Position numbers and translations under genes: made by a program | Assembly (NCBI RefSeq): GCF_902459695.1 | Contig: NZ_CABPRZ010000013.1 | Coordinates: 1 to 64,000, forward strand | Direction of reading: 5' to 3' | Source of the DNA: Pandoraea terrae | Lineage (GTDB): Bacteria > Pseudomonadota > Gammaproteobacteria > Burkholderiales > Burkholderiaceae | Length of the DNA stretch: 64,000 nucleotides | Notes under the pieces: model-generated | Seen by the model: only the letters and a program-made list of their open reading frames with translations | The model's database searches: none | What the model was told of the DNA's origin: nothing | Part shown: positions 7,731-16,986 of the stretch, in pieces | Layout: every line of letters starts with the position of its first letter | Position numbering within the stretch: the first letter of the stretch is position 1

Positions 7731-8768
7731 TCAAAGAAACGTCTTGGTAATGTCCGTGGACGACCGCTGCCCCAGCGCATCGAAATTCGCCTTCAGCCAC
7801 GCATCAGCCCGCTCGCGACCGAGTGCGAAGAGTTCACATATGAACTTCCGATCGGCACTGAACTTGCTCGATACCCCCAACCGCGCCATTTCCTGTTCCG
7901 CATCGATGCTGTGAATGAACATGCGCCGGTATTGCGTGCGGTCCAGCGCGCCTTCGTCGATCAGGCGCGTAACGAAGTCGACGGCTCGCATCTCACGCAT
8001 CAACGAGGAATTGAAGCTCAGCGTGTTGACGCGATCAAGAATCTCCTGTGCCGTGTTCGGCACATCAGGAATGCGAATCGGATTGAGGCGGATGATCAAC
8101 ACATCATTGGTGTCGGTTTCATAAATAAGCGGATAGATCGGCGGATTGCCCATATAGCCGCCGTCCCAATAATATTCGCCGTCGATCTCGACCGCCTGGA
8201 ACAGGTGCGGCAAGCAACTCGACGCCATCACCGCCTCGATGCCGATCTCGCGATTAGTGAAGATGCGGATGCGACCTGTCAGCACGTTGGTCGCGCACAG
8301 AAACAGCTTGATGCTCGAACTGTTTTGCAACACGTTGAAATCGACTGTGTTCGACAGCATGTCGCGCAGCGGGTTCACGTTGCACGGGTTCAACTGGTAC
8401 GGCGAAAAGAAGCGGGTGAGATAGTCGAACATCAGCCACATCGGTGACAGGTTCATATTGCCTCGCCCCATCATCCGGTCCATCCAGGTCGGTTGCAGCG
8501 GGCTGAACCGCGCCCATTCGGCAAGCTTGTGCCAGAACGCTTCGAGCGCGCGGCGCGCCGCTTCGCGTCCGCCGGAAGCGAGTCCGTAGGCCAGTACCGT
8601 GGCATTCATCGCGCCGGCGCTGGTGCCGCTGATGCCGTCGATCTCGATGCGGCTGTCTTCGAGCAGGCGGTCGAGCACGCCCCACGTGAACGCGCCGTGG
8701 CTGCCGCCGCCTTGCAGCGCGATATTGATGCGGCGGATCGAGTTCGAGGACGATGGCGTCGGCTTCAT
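7731..8768 (-). CDS. patatin-like phospholipase family protein
   Basis: A 345-residue patatin-fold hydrolase. It shows the oxyanion-hole loop QGGGSHGAF (about 19-27), the nucleophile elbow GTSAG with Ser50, and the DGG motif with the catalytic aspartate (YYWDGGYMGNPP). Patatins act as lipid acyl hydrolases through a Ser-Asp dyad. No signal peptide or membrane anchor is visible, so it is probably cytoplasmic or secreted by another route. Length and the long C-terminal region match bacterial patatin-like proteins often annotated beside polyhydroxybutyrate genes, but no such genes are near. It stands alone: the next gene upstream starts 127 bp away and belongs to the signalling operon. Confidence 0.85.
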   Translation of the reverse strand: MKPTPSSSNSIRRINIALQGGGSHGAFTWGVLDRLLEDSRIEIDGISGTSAGAMNATVLAYGLASGGREAARRALEAFWHKLAEWARFSPLQPTWMDRMMGRGNMNLSPMWLMFDYLTRFFSPYQLNPCNVNPLRDMLSNTVDFNVLQNSSSIKLFLCATNVLTGRIRIFTNREIGIEAVMASSCLPHLFQAVEIDGEYYWDGGYMGNPPIYPLIYETDTNDVLIIRLNPIRIPDVPNTAQEILDRVNTLSFNSSLMREMRAVDFVTRLIDEGALDRTQYRRMFIHSIDAEQEMARLGVSSKFSADRKFICELFALGRERADAWLKANFDALGQRSSTDITKTFL

Positions 8769-8895
8769 TCCGGTCTCCTCCGGGGGACGGTCCAGCGGCC
8801 CGCGACCGCGTTGGCCGCTGCAGTAAGCGTAGCGCTTGCAACTCTGACGTTGTGGGGCATGAGCGATTGATTCCTCGGCGATTTGCAGTGGGCGC

Positions 8896-9543
8896 TCAGC
8901 GCACTGCCGGCAGGGAGAGCCGCCAGGTCAGATTGCGACGGGCGCGGGCTTCGAAGCGGTCACGGAATATGTCGGTATGGTAAATCCGGGGGCGCTTCAG
9001 CAGGGCGCTCAGGAAGGAACGCTCGCGGGTGTCATAGGCGATATCGTCCAGATCGGTGCGCTCGGCCCGCAGGTGCGCCTCATCCCGTAAAAAACGCACG
9101 CGATCGTTCCCCAAGACCGCCAGGTCGATGTCGACAGTAAAGCAGGTATCGAGATCGGTTGGCGCATACAGATGCGTGGTCGCCTCGATCATCCCGGCGA
9201 TATGCCCAGCCGCGGCGATGCCGCCCGCCGCCCGGCGCTCGAACCATTCGGCGCTGCACCGCTCGTTGTCCTTCGCGCCAGGGCGATAGACCACATCGTG
9301 GCACCACAGCGCCAGTTCCACGGCGTCGGGGGCGGGGATCGCCGCGCGCGCCCAGTCGAGGTCGCGCATGCAGCGACGCACGTGATGAAGGGTGTGATAG
9401 TGGCGCGTCGGCTCAGCGTAGTGAGCCGCCAGTTCGGCGTAGACATCATTTGCGTCGCTCCCGCCGCAGCGCGACCACAGCGCCAGGAAGCGCGCCTGGG
9501 TCTGGCTCACAGCCCCGCCGACGGATCGCGTGCCGGCGTTCAT
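8896..9543 (-). CDS. HD-superfamily predicted metal-dependent phosphohydrolase
   Basis: A 215-residue protein beginning at ATG 9543, whose first bases overlap the stop of the cyclase gene (ATGA). The motifs RHYHTLHHV and LWCHDVVYRPG give the H...HD metal-binding set of the HD superfamily. Further acidic residues follow (VDIDLAVLG, DDIAYDTRERS). It resembles the COG4339 group of small predicted phosphohydrolases, for which no substrate is established. Translational coupling to an adenylate cyclase makes a nucleotide substrate, perhaps a cyclic nucleotide or its product, an attractive guess, but HD-GYP motifs and cAMP phosphodiesterase motifs are not seen. It is the last gene of the four-gene signalling operon. 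Confidence 0.75.
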   Translation of the reverse strand: MNAGTRSVGGAVSQTQARFLALWSRCGGSDANDVYAELAAHYAEPTRHYHTLHHVRRCMRDLDWARAAIPAPDAVELALWCHDVVYRPGAKDNERCSAEWFERRAAGGIAAAGHIAGMIEATTHLYAPTDLDTCFTVDIDLAVLGNDRVRFLRDEAHLRAERTDLDDIAYDTRERSFLSALLKRPRIYHTDIFRDRFEARARRNLTWRLSLPAVR

Positions 9544-10757
9544 CGCGCCAACGCGCCCGCCCGGCCGACGAGGAACCAGGTGTGCAAGCGGCCCGCGCCC
9601 TTGGCCGCGATGCTGCCGCGCTCCTCGAGTTCGAACGCATCGCCGAGCAATTGCCGCGTGATCTCGGTGACCTGCACGCGCCCGGCCACGCCATGCGACT
9701 CCATGCGGCTGGCGATGTTCACCGCGTCGCCCCACAGATCGTAGATGAACCTGCGCTTGCCAATGACACCGGCCACCACCGCGCCGCTGTTGATGCCGAT
9801 GCGCAGCTGCAGATTGAACCCGTTGCGCTCATTGAAGCGCGTCAGCGCGTCGATCATGTCCAGCGCCATGTGCGCCGCCCGCGCCGCATGGTCGGCCGCG
9901 GGGAAGGGCAGTCCGGCGGCGGCCATATACGCATCGCCGATGGTCTTGATCTTCTCGAGGCCGCGCATGTCGGCGATGCTGTCGAAGTCGGTGAAGATTT
10001 CATTGAGCAGCGCCACCAGACGCTCCGGGCTCATCCCCGCCGAAAATCGGCTGAATTGCACGATGTCGGCGAACAATACCGTCACTTCCGGAAAGCTGTC
10101 GGCGATGACTTGCAGGGAGCGGCCGGCAACTTGCTCAGGCAGCGCCTTCAGCCGCTGCGCGATCGGCGACGGCAGCAAATTGAGCAAGAGCCGCTCCGAG
10201 ACCGCTTGCTCGACGACGATCTTGTCGTAGAGCGCCTTGAGCTCGTCACGCTGGCGGCGAATCATCTCATGGCTTGCGTCGAGCGCTTCCTCTGCCTGCC
10301 GGCGTTCGACGATCTCCCGCTGCAGTTGTGCGTTTTGCGCTTCCAACTGTTTTTGCATGCCGTGCAGATTCAACTGCGTGCCCACTCGCGCGATGACCTC
10401 GTCGATCGCCAACGGCTTGGTGACATAATCGACCCCGCCCGCCTTGAAGCCGCTCAGCTTATCTTCCGTTTCCGTCAGGGCCGTCATGAAGATCACCGGA
10501 ATATCCCGCGTGCCGGGCAGCGCTTTCAAGCGCCGGCAGGTTTCAAAGCCGTTTAGCCCCGGCATCATCACGTCCATCAGGATGAGATCCGGCTGCGCGA
10601 AGGCGGCACGCTGCAACCCTTCCTCGCCGTCCTGCGCCACGATGACCCGGAAGCCGTGGTCCTGCAGACCTTCGACAACCACGCCCAGGTTGGCGGGCGT
10701 GTCGTCCACGATCAGAATAGTGTGGGCGGCGGGTGCGGGGGGCGAGGTCGCTGTCAT
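9540..10757 (-). CDS. response regulator with class III adenylate cyclase output
   Basis: A 405-residue protein. A receiver domain (about 12-130) has the acidic pair D18/D19, phosphoacceptor D62 (LILMDVMMP), T92 and K114. A coiled-coil linker (about 133-190) follows, then a class III nucleotide cyclase domain (about 222-400). Metal ligands D231 (FADIVQF) and D275 (KTIGDAYM) are present, as are transition-state residues N347 and R351. The purine-selecting pair is Lys271 and Asp340, the adenylate-type combination, so cAMP rather than cGMP is the expected product. The gene overlaps the upstream kinase gene (ATGA, 10754-10757) and the downstream HD gene, implying coupled translation. The kinase is presumably its phosphodonor. 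Confidence 0.9.
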   Translation of the reverse strand: MTATSPPAPAAHTILIVDDTPANLGVVVEGLQDHGFRVIVAQDGEEGLQRAAFAQPDLILMDVMMPGLNGFETCRRLKALPGTRDIPVIFMTALTETEDKLSGFKAGGVDYVTKPLAIDEVIARVGTQLNLHGMQKQLEAQNAQLQREIVERRQAEEALDASHEMIRRQRDELKALYDKIVVEQAVSERLLLNLLPSPIAQRLKALPEQVAGRSLQVIADSFPEVTVLFADIVQFSRFSAGMSPERLVALLNEIFTDFDSIADMRGLEKIKTIGDAYMAAAGLPFPAADHAARAAHMALDMIDALTRFNERNGFNLQLRIGINSGAVVAGVIGKRRFIYDLWGDAVNIASRMESHGVAGRVQVTEITRQLLGDAFELEERGSIAAKGAGRLHTWFLVGRAGALAR

Positions 10758-13285
10758 GATGCCGCTCTCCGTTCCAGGAACTGTTCGATGAGGTTAAGGA
10801 TGGCTTTGGACTGATACGCCTTGGCCAGCGCGCTCAACTGGTCCGCGAAGGGGCGATACTGCTCGCCGAGAGCGGGCAGGTGAGCGGCGCGCTGCGCGAT
10901 GTCGCGCATGCTGCCCAGCAGGGCCAGGCGGTGCAGGATTTCCATCTCCTGTTGTGGAGGCGCGACCAAGGGCCCGTTCGTTTGCGCCCGCGCAGACGGC
11001 TCGGCCATCGGCACGTCGTAGGTCCAATCGAGCTTCAACAGCATGGCGATCTGCGACAAAAGCCTGTCCATGTCGATCGGTTTTGGTTGAAAGGCGTTGG
11101 CGCCGGCCGCCAGGCATTTCTCCTCGTCGCTGCCGGAAGTGCTCGCGGAGACGGCGATGACCGGTACCGCCTTGAAATCCGGTAGTTGGCGCAGGCGGCG
11201 CGTGGCCTCCAGCCCATCCATTTCCGGCATCACACTGTCCATCAGGATCAACGCGGGCCGCACGGCTTGGGCCTTCTCCAGTCCGTCGCGGCCATTCACC
11301 GCCTCGATCATCTCGAAGCCGAGCTGGCTCAACATGTCGACTGCCACGGCCCGATTCTCCGCGACGTCATCCACGACCAATAGGGTCTTGCGCGCACCCT
11401 TGTAGCCGGTCACGGCCCATACGGGCGGCGCCCCCGACACTTCGCCCGCGACGATCGGCACGTCCAGTTCAAACCAGAAGGTGCTGCCGACGCCTGGCTG
11501 GCTCTCGACGTGGATGTCGCCCCCCATCATGCGCACAAAGCGCCGGCTGATCGCCAACCCCAAGCCTGTGCCCCCGGGCCGGTGCCGCGTGTGTTCGACT
11601 TGCTCGAAGGGCTCGAAGATGAGATCCCAGTGCGCTTTATCGATGCCGACGCCGGTATCACGCACCTCGAATCGCACCCGGGCCGGCGGCAAAAAGCTGA
11701 CGCGCAGACTCACACTACCGCGTTCGGTGAACTTGACGGCATTGGATAACAGGTTGAGCAGCACTTGGCGCAGCCGCCGCTCGTCGGCCTGTATCCCGTT
11801 GGGCAGGTCCGGCGCCATGTCGCAAGTGAACCCCAAACCTTTCTGGACAGCCTCGATGCTGACGATGTCGGCAATCACCCGCAGGAACCTGGGCAGTGGG
11901 ATGCCGGTCGGATTGAGCTCCAGCTTTCCAGCTTCGATCCTGGCAAAATCCAGGATGTCGTTGATGAGCGCCAGCAGATGTTCGCCGCTTCGCTGGATCA
12001 CGCCGAGCCCCTCGATTTGCCGTTCGTCCAGCGCTTTGTCGCGCCGCAGGACTTGCGCGTAGCCGAGGATGCCATTGAGCGGCGTGCGCAGTTCATGGCT
12101 CATGTTTGCAAGGAATTCGCTCTTCGCCCGATTGGCCGCTTCGGCCGTGAGCCGCGCATTCCGTTCTGCCGCAGCCTGTTTGCGTTCGGTCTGGTCGAGC
12201 ACGAACGCCACGCCATGCCGTTGCGATCCCTCGAAAAATGTACCGCCGACCAGCACCGGGACGCGCGTGCCGTCCTTGCGGATGTATTCCTTTTCATACG
12301 GGGTGGAACCGCCGGTGCGCAGCACTTCCTCGATCGCCCGGGCGTCGGCCGCACGGTATTCGGGCGGGGTGAGATCCTTCCAGCCGATTTTCCCGGAGAG
12401 AAGATCTTCCCGGGAGTAGCCGACAATGCGCAGGAACGCATCGTTCGACTCGGCGACGTTGCCGTCGGTGTCCCAGAAGAACACGCCGATGATGTTCGAT
12501 TCGACAAGCCGCCGAATGCGTGCTTCCCGCTCGCGCAGCGCCTGTTCCGCGGACTGCTGTTCCTCGGTGCGCTGCTGGACCCTCGCGCTCATCGCATTGA
12601 TGCCTTCCTGCAGATGTCCGATCTCGTCGAGAATCGGCACGACGGGGATGCGCGCGGATAATTCCCCTTGCTCGATCCGGTTGACGCAATCGAGCGTCGT
12701 TCTGATACGCGTCACCAGACGTCGTCCATAAAGGCTGACGAGAATTGCGTTGAGGCAAAGGAGAATAAAGGCGATGCCGCCGATGGCGCGCAAAAAATCG
12801 GATCGCCGCGCCAGCATCTCCGTTTTGTCGACGGACAGACTGATGACCCAATCGATGGGATCGATCGTTGTGAAGGTAGCGTAGTACGACATGTCGCCCT
12901 GGGTGTATTCCATGACGCCCTCTTGCCGGCGAACCATTTCATCGATGAACGGGTGGTTGAATCTATCGCCCGGGTGAAGCACGGGATGGTAGACGACCCG
13001 GTTATCGGGGATTTCAACGATCGTCAACTGAGCACTTTTCAAGCCCTCTTTCTGCAGGAGCTGGCTTTGTAATTCGGCGGCCATTTCGGTGGCCGCTCGC
13101 ACGCCGGCGCTATTCAACTCGCGCAGCAACGCCTGCCGTGCATTCGCCAATTCAAGCCGCAAGACCTGCTCTTGAGATTTGTAGAGAATGTCAGTGACGA
13201 TAAGCGTACCCACGCCCAATACCAATGCTGTCATGATCAGCACAATCCCAAAAGACATGAGATTGAACCGAGTCATTATTTTCAT
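10754..13285 (-). CDS. hybrid sensor histidine kinase (periplasmic sensor, HAMP, PAS, HisKA-HATPase, REC)
   Basis: An 843-residue inner-membrane kinase. Order: TM1 (about 8-34), a periplasmic Cache-like domain (35-165), TM2 (167-187), HAMP (188-240), coiled coil, PAS with PAC (252-372), HisKA with H397 in SHELRTP, HATPase_c (N box [10 protein letters not shown] near 511-520, [16 protein letters not shown]), a receiver domain (633-750) with phosphoacceptor D683, and an uncharacterised helical C-terminus of about 80 residues. The receiver suggests an internal phosphorelay, but no histidine phosphotransfer motif is evident in the tail. It is encoded 74 bp after an orphan sugar-type binding protein and overlaps the REC-cyclase gene. 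The likely flow is ligand-bound periplasmic protein, kinase, cyclase (inference). Confidence 0.9.
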   Translation of the reverse strand: MKIMTRFNLMSFGIVLIMTALVLGVGTLIVTDILYKSQEQVLRLELANARQALLRELNSAGVRAATEMAAELQSQLLQKEGLKSAQLTIVEIPDNRVVYHPVLHPGDRFNHPFIDEMVRRQEGVMEYTQGDMSYYATFTTIDPIDWVISLSVDKTEMLARRSDFLRAIGGIAFILLCLNAILVSLYGRRLVTRIRTTLDCVNRIEQGELSARIPVVPILDEIGHLQEGINAMSARVQQRTEEQQSAEQALREREARIRRLVESNIIGVFFWDTDGNVAESNDAFLRIVGYSREDLLSGKIGWKDLTPPEYRAADARAIEEVLRTGGSTPYEKEYIRKDGTRVPVLVGGTFFEGSQRHGVAFVLDQTERKQAAAERNARLTAEAANRAKSEFLANMSHELRTPLNGILGYAQVLRRDKALDERQIEGLGVIQRSGEHLLALINDILDFARIEAGKLELNPTGIPLPRFLRVIADIVSIEAVQKGLGFTCDMAPDLPNGIQADERRLRQVLLNLLSNAVKFTERGSVSLRVSFLPPARVRFEVRDTGVGIDKAHWDLIFEPFEQVEHTRHRPGGTGLGLAISRRFVRMMGGDIHVESQPGVGSTFWFELDVPIVAGEVSGAPPVWAVTGYKGARKTLLVVDDVAENRAVAVDMLSQLGFEMIEAVNGRDGLEKAQAVRPALILMDSVMPEMDGLEATRRLRQLPDFKAVPVIAVSASTSGSDEEKCLAAGANAFQPKPIDMDRLLSQIAMLLKLDWTYDVPMAEPSARAQTNGPLVAPPQQEMEILHRLALLGSMRDIAQRAAHLPALGEQYRPFADQLSALAKAYQSKAILNLIEQFLERRAAS

Positions 13286-13359
13286 GCGAAGACCTCGCCG
13301 TTTGTGTTCCGGGCAATCGATCCGGAGCTAGGGATATTCACACAAATAACAAACAGGCC

Positions 13360-14349
13360 CTAAAAGTGGTACTTGTCCACGTTCTCCTTGGTGAAGATCA
13401 TGACCGGCAGCGCGATTTGCATATTGAAAGCGTCTTTGACGGGCATGAAGGTTCCCAATCTTCCCGCCTTGATCGCAACGCCGGGCTTCAATGCGCCGGT
13501 CGCCATTCGATAGGCGCAATAAGTCGTCAGATAGCCATGGTCGCGGGCGTTCCAGAGCACGACTGTCTTTACGGTGCCATCCTTGAGATAGTTGCGCATC
13601 AGATTCGGCGTGGAATTGCCGACCACCGCGATCTTGCCCGCCACGCCGGCATCCTTGACGGCCTTGGCCACGCCGGGGAGATTCGGGACCCCCAGCGCGA
13701 TAATCCCCTTTAGTGACGGATAGGCTTTCAAGTAATCCTGGGTTATCCGGTAGGACTCCTCGGTGCTTTCGCCGGCGGGGCGGATATCCACGAGCTTGAG
13801 CCCGGGATACTTCAGGTAGATGTGCCTCTTGATCGCCTGAATCCAGCTCGACTGATTCGGTGCCGCGAAGGACGTGGTGACGATGGCGATTTCGCCATTC
13901 GGCCCGACCTCGTCTTTCATGGCTTCGACAATCTGCTTGCCGAATTCGTCGAAATTGACAAGATTGACGAAGAATTCGCGAAATTTCGTGTCGCCATCCC
14001 AGCTCATGACGTGGATGCCGGCCGCCCGGGCCTTCTTCAATACCGGGGCAATGGCGACGGGATCATTGGCCGCCACGGCAATCACATCCGGCCGGGTCGG
14101 GATGATTTTCTCGATCATCTCGATCTGCTTTTCCACCTGATTCTGGGACGGCCCGGACCAGATCACCTGCATCTGCGGAAGCTCGCCCGCGGCCTCATCG
14201 ATCCCTTCTTTAACCGCGTCGTAATAGCTGATGCCGACCAGCTTGGGCATGATGACGACGCGATACTTTGCCTCGGCGGACGCCGTAAGCGGCACGCAGG
14301 CGGCCATCAACAGGAGCGCGGTGGCAAGCGCCTTCAGATATCTGCTCAT
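13360..14349 (-). CDS. periplasmic substrate-binding protein, sugar/RbsB type, without transporter genes
   Basis: A 329-residue exported protein with a clear signal peptide (LATALLLMAACVPLTASAEA, cleavage near residue 25) and the two-lobed periplasmic binding fold of the ribose/rhamnose/autoinducer-2 group (VVIMPKLVGISYYDAVKEG; AVAANDPVAIAPVLKKARAAGI; MSWDGDT). No ABC permease or ATPase gene lies within the window on either side. Instead the next gene is a hybrid kinase with a periplasmic domain. The arrangement recalls LuxP-LuxQ and TorT-TorS, in which a binding protein presents its ligand to a kinase. The ligand cannot be predicted from sequence; a pentose, deoxyhexose or AI-2-like compound would fit the family. 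Confidence 0.85.
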   Translation of the reverse strand: MSRYLKALATALLLMAACVPLTASAEAKYRVVIMPKLVGISYYDAVKEGIDEAAGELPQMQVIWSGPSQNQVEKQIEMIEKIIPTRPDVIAVAANDPVAIAPVLKKARAAGIHVMSWDGDTKFREFFVNLVNFDEFGKQIVEAMKDEVGPNGEIAIVTTSFAAPNQSSWIQAIKRHIYLKYPGLKLVDIRPAGESTEESYRITQDYLKAYPSLKGIIALGVPNLPGVAKAVKDAGVAGKIAVVGNSTPNLMRNYLKDGTVKTVVLWNARDHGYLTTYCAYRMATGALKPGVAIKAGRLGTFMPVKDAFNMQIALPVMIFTKENVDKYHF

Positions 14350-14762
14350 TTCTCACCGTCCGTGGGTCCGCTCGCGTTCCGGGTTTCACGCGTCCTGCGG
14401 GCATGCCGGCGCGATCGACGCGGCGGTCGCGGTGGGGACTTGCGTCGCGATGTCTGGTGGCGGGCATATCGATGAGCGCTGCCGCCCCTCGGGCGCTTAC
14501 GCTAACGTATTGAATGTATAGTACTTTCCGCCGCGGTTGTTTATAGGCGTTTCCCTTGAGTCCAATAAACCATCGATTTTCAAAAGGGGGTTCGTCTTCG
14601 GATGGCGGGGTCGAGCACTGCGGGCGTATTCGGGCGGAACGCGGGATTCGCTCGGTTCGGTACAGTAGCGGTACACTCGCTACGTGTCGCAGGGTGAGGT
14701 AAGTTTTCGTAAGTAATTGATATATAAGGTAGTGTTGCCTTTGCGGTGGGCATTTTTTTGCC
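14350..14762. other. intergenic region upstream of the signalling operon
   Basis: About 410 bp with no credible gene. It should hold the promoter of the minus-strand signalling operon. A 6-bp inverted repeat, gtagcg (14665-14670) and cgctac (14678-14683), is the only symmetric element noticed. The end next to the AraC-type gene has a short gggca/tgccc hairpin around an A-run, too weak to call a terminator. Confidence 0.4.
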
Positions 14763-15794
14763 CTATGTCCGGTGTGGCGGCGTCTGGGCAACGATTTCGC
14801 ATGCGTCGGTGCGCCACTGTTTGGGGGGGCGACCATATTCACGCTTGAACCAGCGCCCAAATGCACTTTGGCTGGTATAGCCCAGCAGGATTGCGACATG
14901 CTCGACAGAGTATCGCTTGTTCATCAGATAGCGAACGGCGAGATCTCGTCGCAGCGTGTCAACGATATCCGAGAAGGACATCGCCTCGTCGTCAAGCCTG
15001 CGCTGCAAGGTCCTTACGCTCATGTGCAGGTGGTCGGCCACCTGGTCAATGGAAGCACGGCCCACAGGGAGAAGAAGCACAATCGCTTGCTGTACCGCAA
15101 GGGTGGTTGAATCGGGTTTGACATGCAGTCGCGCCTGAATACTCTGCTCAAGCTGCTCGACCATGAACGGATCGGCCAGCGGATTCAGGCCGTCCAGATC
15201 GCTGCTTGAACACGTGAACCCATTGAGCTCACTATCGAACTCCAGTTCACAGCCAAACACACGGTTGTGGAGCATCAGGTCCGAAGGGGACGAATGGGTA
15301 AAGTGCACCGACATGGGATGCCATCGTGCACCGAGCAGCATCCTGCATGCGTTGACCAACACCCCCATCGCAAGCTCCGTCGCCTGACGTGAGTATCGGC
15401 CAATCACGGGTAGTACCTCCTGACGAACGAGCACGACATTGCCGTTGTCCGTGATGTCGGTCACCAGCATCTCATTCAACAGTTGCCGATATTCGATCAG
15501 CGTCTCGATCGCGTCACGCAGCGTGCGCCGGTGCGGGAGAAGCATGCCTACGACGCCCAGCCCGGACGCTTTTCGCTCGTCAGCCATTCGCAGTCCGAAG
15601 TTTATTTTTCCTGTCCGCCTGGCGGATTCTTCGAGAAGCCAGACCATTGCTTTTGCCGGAACCAGTTGTTCTGGCGTCGCCAAAACAGTGGGGTTGATAC
15701 CGGCCTCGCGCAGCAAGTCACGAGGACTGAAGTGAAGTGCCTGGGCGACTTCAAAATAGCCGGTAAGCGTCGCCGCACGAACGTGCAAATCCAT
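14763..15794 (-). CDS. AraC family transcriptional regulator (AraC_binding_2/OruR-like N-terminus)
   Basis: A 343-residue regulator. The first 190 residues match the arabinose-binding-type N-terminal domain of OruR/ArgR-like activators (YFEVAQALHFSPRDLLREAG; TGKINFGLRM). The last 100 carry two helix-turn-helix units with the signature VEHVAILLGYTSQSAFGRWF and the closing FKREYGRPPKQWR. Such proteins are usually activators of adjacent catabolic genes. This one is divergent from the oxidoreductase-dioxygenase-BKACE cluster starting at 15980, with a 185-bp shared intergenic region, and is the probable regulator of that cluster. Confidence 0.85.
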   Translation of the reverse strand: MDLHVRAATLTGYFEVAQALHFSPRDLLREAGINPTVLATPEQLVPAKAMVWLLEESARRTGKINFGLRMADERKASGLGVVGMLLPHRRTLRDAIETLIEYRQLLNEMLVTDITDNGNVVLVRQEVLPVIGRYSRQATELAMGVLVNACRMLLGARWHPMSVHFTHSSPSDLMLHNRVFGCELEFDSELNGFTCSSSDLDGLNPLADPFMVEQLEQSIQARLHVKPDSTTLAVQQAIVLLLPVGRASIDQVADHLHMSVRTLQRRLDDEAMSFSDIVDTLRRDLAVRYLMNKRYSVEHVAILLGYTSQSAFGRWFKREYGRPPKQWRTDACEIVAQTPPHRT

Positions 15795-15979
15795 TGCAAG
15801 ACTCCTGGCATCAGTTACGCCACTTGTCGTTATACGGCTGCCGTCTACGAATCATGGCATGAAATGTCGAAAATATGGCGCCAAAAGTATAGCTCGCTTT
15901 TGCCGTTCGCGTAAGCTTCCTGGTAATCGCTACCGCGGCTTTCCATCCGGTAGCCCGGAAATATCCAGAGGAAGATGCC

Positions 15980-16960
15980 ATGGCTCATATTGTTCGCTTT
16001 CACGAAACCGGCGGCCCGGAGGTCTTGCGCTATGAAGCGCGTGAAGTGGGGGACCCCGGTCCGGGCGAGGTCAGGGTGCGCCACGTTGCGGTGGGCCTCA
16101 ATTTTGCCGATATCTATTTCCGTACCGGTCTCTATCCTGCGCCCTTGCCGTCAGGCATCGGTACTGAGGCTGCGGGCATCGTCGAAGCCGTCGGTGAGGG
16201 GGTAACGCATGTCGCCGTCGGCGATCGTGTGACCTACACGGGGGCCTATAACACCTTGGGCGCTTACAGCACCGAGCGGCTGATCCCGGCCGCGCCGTTA
16301 ATCAAGCTTCCCGAAACGATCACGTACGAGACCGCAGCCGCAATGACCATGCGGGGCCTCACGTCAGCCTACCTGATGCGGCGCATCCATGACTTCATGG
16401 AGGGTGACACCATCCTGCTGCACGCCGCCGCCGGCGGTGTCGGCCTGATCGTCTCGCAGTGGGCCAAGTTGCTCGGTCTTACCGTCATTGGCACCGTGTC
16501 GAGTGAAGCCAAGGCCGAAGTCGCCCGCGCTCACGGTTGCGACCACACGATTGACTACAGCCGTGAAGACGTCGCGAAACGAGTCCGCGATTTGACCAAC
16601 GGCGTGGGCGTCAACGTGGTGTTCGACAGCGTCGGCAAAGACACATTTGACGCTTCGCTCAATTCGCTAAAGCGCCGCGGACTGATGGTCTGCGTAGGAA
16701 CGGCATCCGGCCCCATCGCACCGTTCAATCCCCAGATCCTGGCCATGAAGGGCTCTGTCTACCTCACCCGTCCGGCCCTGGCAGACTATATCGCCGATCC
16801 GTCGGAAAAGGCCGCGTTGGCAGAGGAACTCTTTGACCATGTGGGGGCAGGGCGCATTCGGATCGAAATCAACCAGCGCTACGCGCTTCAAGACGCGATG
16901 CAGGCTCACCGTGAACTTGAGTCACGAAAAACAACCGGTTCGTCGATTTTCGTGATTTGA
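15980..16960 (+). CDS. zinc-independent quinone oxidoreductase / MDR family protein
   Basis: A 326-residue medium-chain reductase behind an agaggaag site. The N-terminal GroES-like fold (FHETGGPEVLRYE; GLNFADIYFRTGLYP; GIGTEAAGIVEAVG) and the Rossmann motif HAAAGGVGLIVSQWAKLLG identify the NADPH:quinone reductase (QOR) branch, which lacks catalytic and structural zinc ligands. QOR-type enzymes reduce quinones or enones with NADPH, but many are misnamed. First gene of a plus-strand cluster with a TauD-like dioxygenase, a BKACE enzyme and a transporter. An enone or keto-acid reduction within that pathway is possible (inference). Confidence 0.85.
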   Translation: MAHIVRFHETGGPEVLRYEAREVGDPGPGEVRVRHVAVGLNFADIYFRTGLYPAPLPSGIGTEAAGIVEAVGEGVTHVAVGDRVTYTGAYNTLGAYSTERLIPAAPLIKLPETITYETAAAMTMRGLTSAYLMRRIHDFMEGDTILLHAAAGGVGLIVSQWAKLLGLTVIGTVSSEAKAEVARAHGCDHTIDYSREDVAKRVRDLTNGVGVNVVFDSVGKDTFDASLNSLKRRGLMVCVGTASGPIAPFNPQILAMKGSVYLTRPALADYIADPSEKAALAEELFDHVGAGRIRIEINQRYALQDAMQAHRELESRKTTGSSIFVI

Positions 16961-16986
16961 ATCCGGCCACGAGGAGCGACCAAACC

